This document shows, piece after piece, positions 44,414 through 53,576 of a stretch of 64,000 bases of DNA. Origin of the DNA: Cyanophora paradoxa (Eukaryota; Glaucocystophyceae; Cyanophorales; Cyanophoraceae); NCBI GenBank assembly GCA_004431415.1, contig QPMI01000560.1, positions 1 to 64,000 of the forward strand, in the 5' to 3' direction. The number at the start of each line of letters is the position of its first letter. Within the stretch, counting starts at the first letter, position 1. The translations under genes and the position numbers were made by a program. The notes beneath the pieces were generated by a model. That model searched no databases. It was not told where the DNA came from and worked only from the letters and a program-made list of their open reading frames with translations.

Positions 44414-45932
44414 TCATGCCCGCAGCGCGCTGCCCGGCCCGTGAGCGAACAGGAAGCGAAGCGGGGCGGGGCAGGGCGGGGCGGGGCGGGGCGGGGCGGG
44501 CACCTGAGGCCGTTCTTCTCCATGAGCTTCTCGACTGTGGAGCGGGAGACGGAGATGCCGAAGATCGCCTCGAAGACGTCCCCCTCCCGCAGCTCCTGCT
44601 CCGACAGCTTGTTCAGGCACGGCAGCACCTCCTCGAACTGCCGCGCCACGTCAGGTCGTGTCGGGTCGGGTCGGGCCCCGTGCAGTCGGGCGGGGCCGGA
44701 CCTCCATCTTGCGCATCTTCTTCTCGTCGTCGAGGTACTTGAGCACGCCTGCGCGGCCTCAGGCCCCGCGACGCGCCGCGGGGCGCCGGCGCGGGCGCAC
44801 CGAGGGCGGCGCGGTACATGAAGGTCTCGCCCTCGAGCACGTAGCAGTCCCAGACGTGGCACGCCATCTCGAAGGGCAGCGCCTTGGAGAAGAGCGTGAG
44901 GAGCCAGTCGACGAGGTACATCTCCGGCTGGATCTCCAGCGCCCTGAAATGCTTCTGCAGCGCCGGCAGCTGGTCCGCGAACAGCGCGTCGAACACCGCG
45001 AAGTACTTCCGCATCTGAGATGGCGTCAGCGCGCATGGCGCGGCGCCGGGCCGGTGCCGGGGCGGGGCGGGGCGGGGCGGGGCGGGGCAGGGCGGGGCGG
45101 GGGCGGGCCTGGGCCATGTCCATGCGGAAGAAGGTGAGGAAGTAGTGGTAGTTGAGGAGGTTGGCGAGCGCGACGAAGGCGGAGTAGCAGTCCATGTTGT
45201 ACAGCATCATTCCCGCCAGGTACGACATCCCCTGCACCTGCGCCCGCCTCGGCCGCCCGCCGCGCGGCGGGGCCGGGGGGGCGGGCGAGCGGAGCGGGCG
45301 GCGTACGTAGCCGACGTCGGGGCGGTAGCAGGCGTACGTCTGGAGGATCTCCCGCAGCTGGTCCACGTTCTCCGAGAAGAACTTGACCCCCGCGAAGGTC
45401 CGCGGCAGGTCCGTCTCGATCAGCTGCCCCGCCCCCGGGCGTGAGCGGCCGCGCCGCGAACCGCAGGGGCGGGGCGCGGACCTGCATGCTGTGCTCCTTG
45501 CCCAGGAACTTCTTCCCGTCCGCCTCGCCCTCCGTGAGCGCCGCCGTCGTCAGGTGCCGCGCCTCCTTCGCGTGCTGGTAGAAGATGTCGTACAGCTCTG
45601 CGCCGCCGCCGCCGCCGCCGCCGCCGCATGAGCCAAAAGGAAGCAAAAGGAACGACAAGGCCCGCAGCGCGGGCTACGCCCGGGGGGCGCGGCGGCGCAC
45701 CGCGGGTTATGTGCAGCGAGTTGCCGATGGCCTTCGACCAGACACGGCCGCGCATGCCTGGCGGAATTCCCATCTTGGACAGCGCACGAATCCTCCTCGA
45801 AAGCTTCTTTCCGCGCGGGCTAACACTGCAGCGACGGGGCGCGTCAGAACATAAGCTCGCAGGCTCCGACTCTGCTTGCGAGCTCACTGCTGGTCCCAGT
45901 AAGGTAGGACTTCGTCTGCCCACTCCTGACAT
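44414..45932 (-). CDS. TBC-domain Rab GTPase-activating protein, TBC1D12/14-like
   Basis: Start ATG 45932 gives MSGVGRRSPTLLGPAVSSQA and a Ser-rich leader, then KMGIPPGMRGRVWSKAIGNS. Exons continue YDIFYQHAKEARHLTTAALT, LIETDLPRTFAGVKFF (arginine finger IxxDxxR), LREILQTYACYRPDVGYV joined to QGMSYLAGMMLYNMDCYSAF (glutamine finger YxQ), FVALANLLNYHYFLTFFRMD, MRKYFAVFDALFADQLPALQ, MYLVDWLLTLFSKALPFEMA, CHVWDCYVLEGETFMYRAAL, VLKYLDDEKKMRKME, FEEVLPCLNKLSEQELREGD, AIFGISVSRSTVEKLMEKNG and a short last exon ending ALRA, stop 44414-44416. Both catalytic fingers are present, so it should be active. Closest in layout to TBC1D12/14 (from memory of the family). About six introns, all C-rich on the sense strand. 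Confidence 0.9.
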
Positions 45933-46618
45933 CTCCTCGCTTCCTCCTCACGTTTCCGTGACTCCGAGTCAAGCCGGCTGTAGCTGGGAGAGTCGAGGCC
46001 GCTGAAATCAGTGCTGCGGCGGCGTTAGCTTGGGTGCGCTGGCGCTGGGGCGACGGCCGCGGTGGTGACACGTGCGCACCTTCCTCGTTTTGTGGGCGCT
46101 GCTGGCCGCCCGAAGCTGCGGGGGGCGAGCGTCAAGCCAATGAGTGTTCAAGAGCCCCGGCGCGCAGCCGGGGCTGAATTTGAAAGCAAAGGCGCTTGCG
46201 GCGCTCACATTATGCCCATGGGCGTGCTGCCATGCGCTGCCTGGAGTCCGCTGCTCGCTGCCGATTACTGTCGCTTTCAAATGCGCTTTCGCCGCTCAAA
46301 TGCGCTTTCAGCGATCTATAGCTGCGCTGTTCCTCTCAAATAAGCCGCTCAAATCCGCCTCCTGCGTTCCCGCTTCTTCGTAATTCGGGCTCGGCTCCGG
46401 GAGGGGATATTAGTCTTCACCGGTGCGGGCCTCGCGTACGTGGCACGCACGGCACCCGCACTCCGGGGCCGCACAGCAAGCGCGGAGGGGCGGAACTCTT
46501 TGATCGCGCAAACTTCAGCGGCAGCGGTCAGCCCGTCGAACTTTCGGAACACGTCCGTCGAGCAAAGCACAGGACAGGGGCGCGTATCGCGGCCGAGGCG
46601 AAAGCCAATCGAAAGCCA
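45933..46618. promoter_or_regulatory. Divergent promoter region with short tandem words
   Basis: 686 bp between the TBC start (45932) and the helical-repeat gene (46619), lower GC. At 46268-46312 the words TTTCAAATGCGCTTTC, CGCTCAAATGCGCTTTC and CTCAAATAAGC form a short tandem series, a candidate cis element. No ORF here has recognisable content. Confidence 0.4.
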
Positions 46619-48044
46619 ATGGATCGGCCGGCGTCGGCGAACCGCCCGCGTTCGGCAACGTCGCGTGCGCGGCCGCAGAGCGCCCGCCCAGCAGCTGCAA
46701 CGGCCCTGGCGCCCTTGCACGAGCCGCGCAGCCCGCAGGAAATCATTGCGGCCTCCAAGAATGCGTCCCCCGAAGCAGTCGCGGCCGCTCTGCGCGGGCA
46801 GAGCTACCCCGCGGAGATCCAGGCATCAATTTTGGCTGCGATCTATCCCACCGGCACGGAGGCGGCGCTCGCGGCGTGCCTCAAGGGTTTGCAGCTGCCC
46901 GGCTACAAGCTGGCGGCCGTGCTCGGCTGCTGGCTCGAGGAGCACTCGCACGTCGACATCCCGACCGTGCTCTCCGCGATGCAGGCGACGCCGGCCGAGC
47001 TCGCGGCGGTGCGCGCGTGCCCGTAATCCAAGTGCCTGGCCCCGTCTCACGCGCGCGCGCCCCTCAGATCCTAGGAGAGATGTTGGAGATGAGCAACGAG
47101 GTCAGTGCCCCGCGGCCGAGATAGGGCGGTGCAGGCTGCAGCCACCGTCTTAAGCACTCTCGCAGGACCTCGCGGAGCTACTGGCGCAGATGCACCTCCC
47201 CCCCGCGGACCTGGGGACGCTCCTCTCGTGGCTGCCGGAGCCGGCGACGAACCGGGACCTGGGGGAGGTGCTGGGGGCGATGCTGGAGGCGGGAGCCCTC
47301 TCGGGGGACGACCTCGCCGAGGCCCTCTTCCACGTCGTCGACACCAGCACCGGCGAGCTCTGCAGGCCCGCCCGCTACCCCGCCCGCCCGCCCGCCCTCG
47401 TCCCGCGCGCAGCCTGGGCCCCCGCTGAGACGCGGGTGCGGGGGCGGCAGCTTCGAGGACACGAGCGCGGTGGTGGAGGGGATGCGGCTGCCGGACCCCG
47501 CGTACGCCGGCCTCGCGGGGCGCCTCTGCGAGACGGCCGAGGAGCTCGCGGAGCTGGCGCGCCCCGCCGGGCCCTCCCCCGAGCGCCTCGGCGCCCTCCT
47601 CGACGGCGCCTGCGCGAGCAACGCCGAGCGCGCCGCCTTCCTGCGCGCCCTCCCCGCCTCCCCGGCCCTCGCCGGCCGCGCCCTCAACGCCACCGCCGCC
47701 CTCTCCAACGCCGACGCCGCCGAGGCCCGCCCCGCCCCCTCCCCCTGCCGCGGCGTGCCCCTTGACGTGAGACAGGTGATGCGGGTGATGGGCCTCTCCG
47801 TGCCGGAGGGGATAGGCGCGTGCCTCGCGCAGCTCTCCGCCTGCTCCTCCGCCGACCTCGACGAGATCCTCGCCGCCCTCGCCCTCCCCCCGTGCGCCCC
47901 CCCGCCCCGCCCTCGCTGCCAGAGCCCGCTTCGTTCGATGCGAGCGCGCGCAGCGAGGCGGCGGGGGCGGTGCGGGCGGCGTCGCACGCCGCCGCGGCCC
48001 AGGAGCTCACCGCCGGCGCCGCCAGCATGCGCCTCTCCGGCTGA
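46619..48044 (+). CDS. Unrecognised all-helical repeat protein
   Basis: Start ATG 46619 gives MDRPASANRPRSATSRARPQ, a basic Pro/Arg leader. Then short helical units repeat: PQEIIAASKNASPEAVAAAL, YPAEIQASILAAIYPTGTEA, ALAACLKGLQLPGYKLAAVL, HVDIPTVLSAMQATPAELAA, and after introns QILGEMLEMSNEDLAELLAQ, MHLPPADLGTLLSWLPEPAT, LGEVLGAMLEAGALSGDDLA, LAGRLCETAEELAELARPAG, RALPASPALAGRALNATAAL, QVMRVMGLSVPEGIGACLAQ and SADLDEILAALALPP. It ends AAQELTAGAASMRLSG, stop 48042-48044. The alternation of amphipathic helices with Pro/Gly turns suggests a solenoid. No named repeat family was matched. Alanine-rich composition partly reflects GC content. Confidence 0.65.
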
Positions 48045-48124
48045 CCCTCGCCGTCGACCCCCTCTTTCCCAGCTTTTTCTTGTGTTCTTCTCGTGATTTT
48101 CTTTTTGAAAAGATAAGTTTCCAC

Positions 48125-48129
48125 TGTAA
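48125..48129 (+). terminator. Possible TGTAA poly(A) signal of the helical-repeat gene
   Basis: TGTAAAAAGATAATC, 80 nt after the stop at 48044, in an AT-rich dip between convergent genes. Confidence 0.35.
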
Positions 48130-48219
48130 AAAGATAATCTGCTAAAGCACGAAAGAGATGCGAGGAAGGGGCGGGGCGTGTGCTTCTAGATCTGGGGTGG
48201 GGCTGGGGCGGGGCTAGGC

Positions 48220-51200
48220 CTAGGGCTTGTAGATGCGGTGGGCGCCGGAGAGGCCCTCGTCGACGACGTCCTCGGGGCAGCAGACGAAAGTCAGCGTGTT
48301 CTCCCACGTGTGCGTCACCCCCTCCACCGCCGCCCGCCGCTCCGCCGCGAACGACGAGGAGCGCAGCGCCTGCAGCGGCGTCCGCTCGGGGTCCCGCCCG
48401 AACACCTCCCGCACGCTCGCGTCCTCCGCTGTACCCCAGGATTCAAAAATTCAAAAAACTGTGTGTGTGTGGGGGGGGGGTACGGGCGCGGACCGTGCTG
48501 GACGCGCTGGGCGAAGCGGCGGACGTCGTTGACGTCGCGGCCGACGAGGGAGGAGAGGAGGCGGGCGGCGTCGCGGTTGTTCAGGAGCTGCTGGATGCTC
48601 TTCGTGCGCAGGCGGTCCGTGCGCCACAGCAGGTCGAAGAGGAAGAAGCGCAGGTCCGACGCCTCGTAGATCTTGCAGTTCCCCTCCGCCACCACCGCCT
48701 GGAAGTGCCGCATCGCCGCCCCGGGGTCCGCCTCCAGCGCCAGCGCCTGCGACCGCCCGAAGTCCGCGACTGCCGTGGGCGGTCAGGGGGCGCGGAGGGG
48801 GCCGGGCGGGCGCAAGCGGGGCGGGGCGGACTCTTGACGAGGGGCACGGTGTGCATGTCGAGGACGAAGCAGAGGTGCTCGACCTTCTGCGCCGACTCCG
48901 CCAGCGGGTCCGCCTCGAACACGTACCGCAGGTACCGCTGCGCGCGAGGCTTCCAAGTTGGAAGGCTTCAAGGTTGGAAGAGGCGGGCGGGCGGGGACCT
49001 GGGTGAAGGGCTGGGTGGGCACGCTGGTCTCGATCTGCTCGCCGAAGAGGCGGCGGGGCTCCGGGTGGAACTGGAGGAGGACGTTGTGCGCCTTGAGGTC
49101 GTTGTGGTGGAAGCCGAAGCCGGCGGCGTGGTGCAGCGCCACGCAGATCTGGATCAGCACGCCCCGCAGCGCCGTGATGAACCCCTCCGGCTGCTTCTCG
49201 TTGAAGCACTCCAGGAACTGCGATGGAGGTCAGGGGTAGGGGTTGGGGGGTTGGGGGGGGGGGGGGGGGGTACCTGGGTGAGGTTCATGTCGACGCGGTC
49301 GATGATCTGGACCTGGGAGCAGTCGCGGGGGCAGAAGAACCAGTCGCGCAGGGGGATGAAGTTCGGCGTCGCCTTCTTCAGCCACTGCGCCGCATGCTTG
49401 AGTGGCGGGGGGAGGCAGAGGGGAGTGGGGTGCAGTCACGGACGTCGAGGGTGTTGAGGAGGCGGTTGATGCGGACCTCCTCGAGGTGCATCGGCTCCAC
49501 GTCCGCGTCTGCGGTACCCCCCGCCCCGTCAGCCCCGCCCCTGCGCGGGCGGGCGGGCGGGCGGAGGGGGGCGCACCGGGGCGCGCGGCCTGGCCCATCA
49601 CGTCCGGCGGCAGGTTCTTGGGCCGCTGCGCAGCGTCAGTCGGGCGGAGGGGCCGGGGCGCGGAGACGGCGCGCGCGGGCCTGGAGCTTGACGGCGAAGG
49701 GCCGCCCCTTGTAGCTGTACGCGAGGACGTGGCTGAAGCCGCCCCTGCGCCCCGCCCCGCTCGGGAAGGGATGAAAGAAAAGGGGCTAAAAGGGGCGGAC
49801 CGGCCGAGCTGGCGGCCCTCGTCGGTGAAGCCGAGCTGGCGAAGGGCGTCGGCGGGCCCCAGCGAGGGGAACGGCGCCCGCTCCTCCCGCCGCAGCTCCC
49901 GCCGCTTCATCAGGTCCCGGTACAGGTTCGCCCCCCGCGGCCAGAGCGCCGCCGTGCGCGGGTCGCTGCTGTCGAACTCCGAGGCCGGGCGGAACGGGCG
50001 CAGCGCGTAGTGGAAGCCGCGCCAGGCGAGCAGCTGCCGGCGCGCCGCGTCCCGCAGCCCGGGGTCCAGGCCCGTCCACCCGCCCGGGGCCGTCGAGGCG
50101 CTCGCGGCGGAGGCGGCGGAGGCGGCGATGGGGTAGCGGTCCTTGTCGAAGAGGAGGAGGGCGAGGGGCTTGCGGGAGGGGGTGCGGACGGCCCAGCGGT
50201 CGCGCTTCTCGGGGTCGTACATGGCGACCTCGCGGTCGAAGGCGGATGCGGAGAGGCCGACGGCGTAGACGAGCAGCGTACAGGGGAGCGTGCGCTCCGC
50301 CTCGCCGGCGTGCACGCTGAAGGCGTAGCGGGAGGCCTCGAGGAAGCGGTCGAGGCAGAGCTCGCGCCGCTCGACGCCCAGGTCCCACCACCCCTCCTTC
50401 GCCTTCCCCGCCGCCGCCGCCATCGCCTCTGGCCAGACCCCCTCCGCCGCCTTGAGCGCGCGCCGCATCGCCCGCCCGCTCGCCGTGAGGCCCTGCCCCG
50501 GCGGGAGGACGAGGGTGGCCGTCGCGGCGCCCGCCTTGCCGGCGCCGCTGACGTGGAGGTACGAGTGCACGTCCGCCCCGTCGGGGCTCTCGCACACGCG
50601 GAAGTCGGTGTGGCGGACGCCCCCGCCCACGGCCTGCTGCTGCTGCTGCGCCTGGCCGGCGCCGGCGTGCAGGGCGAGGAGGAAGCGGCGGGCGGTGCCG
50701 AGCTCGTCCCGCGACAGGCTCCGGAAGTGCTCCGGCCGCACAGACGCCACCAGCCGCGCCACCGCCTTGGCCCGGTCCGCCGGCAGCGACGCCGCCGGCT
50801 TCGCCCCGGGCGGCCGGGCCGGGAACGCCGCCGGCAGCCTCGCCTCGGGCAGCGACTTCGCGTGCGCCGCTGCCGCCGACGGCTGCGCCGGCGCCGGCGC
50901 CGCGGCGGCCGGCTGCGGGTGGGGCTGGGAGGCGGCGCGGGCGGCGGGGACGGTGGGCGCGGCGTGCGCGGGGGCGTGCGGGCGGCGACCTTGGCCCCTG
51001 TAGGATCTGGTTGAGGGCGTTGGCCGGCAGCTGCTCCCGCCCCGGCGGCGGGGCGGCGGGGGCCGGCCCGCCGACGCGCCCCGCCAGGTCCCGGTTCCCC
51101 TCAGCGGCGTCCCAGTAGGGCGAGGAGCTGGCGCCCATCCCCGCGGGGGCGTCCCCGCCCCCCCGGCCCCGCTGCCCCACGTCCGACTGGGAGTGGGGCA

Positions 51201-53329
51201 TGCGGCGGGGCGGGGCGGAGGCGGCGGAGGGGAGGGAGCCGGGCTGGGGGGCCCCGGGGGCCCCGGCCGGCTCGGAGAAGATGGAGTCGTTGCGGATGGC
51301 GGTGAGGGCGGAGCCGAGGGCGGAGGTGCCCTTGCCCACCAGGTCCCGCGCCATCGAGAAGAGCGACGGCGAGGCCGGGCTGCCGCCCTCCGCCGCCGCC
51401 CCGCCCCGCCGCGGGCTCAGGAACTCGAACATCGTCTGCTCCTCCTGCGCCGCCCCGCCCCGCGTCGGCCCCCGGCGCGCGGCTGGCGGCGCGCGGCCGG
51501 CGGCGGGCGACCGGCGGGGACGGCACCTTGACGATGTGCCGCGGCGCCGCCGCCGGCTCCGCGTGCTGCCGCCGGGCCGGCAGGTGCGCCGCCGCCGGTG
51601 CCGAAGTGGGGCCGTCCGTCGAGTCGCGCTCGCCGAGCAGCTGCGCGCGGTGTGGGCCGACCCGAAGCGGCCCGGGGCGGCCTGGGGGGGGGGGGGGGGG
51701 GGCGGCGCGGCGCACGGCAGTGAGGGAGGCGATCTGCTGCTGCAGGTCCCCGACCTGCCGCTGCAGCGCCGCTTTCTCCTGCGCCCCGCCCCGGCTCAGG
51801 TGCGCCCCGCCAGGGGGCGGAGCGGACGGGGCGCGCGCCTTGGCGGCCTCCTCCTGGAGGAGCCGCATCTGCTCCTTAAGCGGCTTGAGCTGCTTGTTGT
51901 CGAGCTCCAGCGCATCCATCTTGCCTATCGTCTCCGCGCACTGCCCGGCCCGCCGCGTGGGCGGGCGGCCGGCGCAGCGAGGCGCCCCTGGGGGCGCGCA
52001 CCTTCTCCCAGGCGAGCTTCTCGAGGCGCTTGCGCTCCTCGATCTCGTTCCTCAGGTCGCCGACCTCCTGCCGCAGCGCCTCGTTCTCCGTCGCCAGCCG
52101 CCGCTCCGCCCCCGGCGGGTCCACCAGCGCCGGCAGCGGCACCCCGCCTCCGCCCCCGGTCCGCAGCTGCTCCCGCAGCTGCGCGTTCTGCTCCTTCTCC
52201 AGCCGCAGCTCCTGGCGCGCCTGCGCGGGCGTGAGGCGGGCGGGGCGGGGCGGGGCGAGCGGGCGGCGGGGCGCGCACGCGCTGCAGCTCGGAGCGGAGG
52301 GTGTCAATGGTGGCGTCGAGCGCATCGACGCGCTCGTCCACCCGTCGTGCCCCGCCGGGTGGCGAAGGCGACCGGCCCGGCGTGCTCAGCGGGACCGCCC
52401 GCGGCGCCGCCCGCGGGGTCGCCTTCGGGTGCCCCGCCCACCGAGGCCAGCAGCATCGCCTCGTCCGGCGAGGGCGGCGCCGGCGGAGCGACGGGCGGCG
52501 GCGGCGCTTGCCTCGCGCTCCCGGGCAGCGCCCGGTGCGGCGTCTGCATGGCCGCCGGCGCGGCCCGCGAGGCCGCGCTGGCGGGGGCCGAGGTGGAGGC
52601 CAGCAGGTTGTCGATGTGGCCCATCACGTTGTCGACGCCGGAAACTAGCGAGGTCGAAGAGCGCTCGTCTGTGGGAGACGGCGCTTTTGCTGGGGTGGGC
52701 AGCGCCAGGGGCGCCGCCAGAGGTGCCGTGGTGGGAGCGGCCAGCGGTGCCGTCCCGGCAATCGATGCCGAAGCTGTAGGCTGCAGCAGCGGGGCGACAG
52801 CTGGATCGAGCGGGGCGTCTCTCGGTGCCGCCGTACTCGCTGGCGGGAGAGTATGGGCTCTTGTGGACGTTGAGGGTTCGTGTGATGGTGCGGGCCATGC
52901 GGGCGTCGGCGACGTGCCTGCACGCATCGGGAATGTAAGCAGAGGAGCTCGTGCACCGGCGCGCAGGCGCTCGCTACCTCTAGAACCAGTGCTGGCGGTT
53001 GCGCTGTCGTGGGCAGCGGCCGGCGCATCGGCCGGTGCCGTTCGCTGCGGCGGGAGCAAGGGACGATCTACATCCGAAGCCTGCTCGGGCCTGATGGGCG
53101 CAAGGAGGGGCGGCTCGATGAGCTCGGTTGTCCCTGTCTTCGAGACGAGGACGAACTCTGCGCAGCGCGTAACGACAAAGCGAGCGCTGCGGCGCACGGC
53201 GACGGACCTTCTGGCGCGCTCATCTTTGAGTGATGGGGGGACGAGCTCGCGCCGGGTACAAACGCAACGGATGACCCTTCGCCGCGCAAAATGCGCAGGA
53301 TATCGATGCCGCGGCCGTATACGTGCCAC
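48220..53329 (-). CDS. Large protein: disordered leader, coiled coil, unknown domain, C-terminal protein kinase
   Basis: Read downward from 53329 (frame open; the true start ATG is not identified). Segments: ARRSVAVRRSARFVVTRCAE and a Pro/Ala-rich leader with GVDNVMGHIDNLLAST; a coiled coil (VDALDATIDTLRSELQR, QELRLEKEQNAQLREQLRTG, ENEALRQEVGDLRNEIEERK, LKPLKEQMRLLQEEAAKAR, LQRQVGDLQQQIASLTAV; 52330-51730); TMFEFLSPRRGG with SLFSMARDLVGKGTSALGSA; a globular domain (50760-49800: HFRSLSRDELGTARRFLLAL, HSYLHVSGAGKAGAATATLV, WWDLGVERRELCLDRFLEAS, DREVAMYDPEKRDRW); then kinase motifs: FSHVLAYSYKGRPFAVKLQ, FGFHHNDLKAHNVLLQ (catalytic loop), ADFGRSQALALE (DFG), ending SGAHRIYKP, stop 48220-48222. 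Catalytic Asp, Asn and DFG are all present. The subfamily and the middle domain are unknown. It could be two genes, but no gap or strand change is seen. Confidence 0.65.
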
Positions 53330-53576
53330 GGTGCGCTTTACGACGGTGCGCTAGGTGCAACCGCGGCCGCTTACTCGGGCTCAACAGTACACGCTCATGT
53401 ACACAACGTTAACATCAGGCGGCCCCGAAAACGAGGAGGACTAGGGCTGCGACGGGGCAGGCGAGACTTCGCCCTCCCCCGGATCCTTATCCGGGGGCAC
53501 CTGGCCCACGACGCGGGCTGTGGGAAGGGCCCGGGCCACGGCCGCCCGCGCGGCGCCCCACACGCCCCCGCCTCCA
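53330..53576. other. Gap between the kinase gene and F-box paralogue 2
   Basis: This is the first same-strand junction after 20 alternating genes. No clear promoter element; the kinase gene 5' exon and ATG may lie here (minus strand). GGCCGCG/CGGCCGC words are frequent. Confidence 0.35.
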
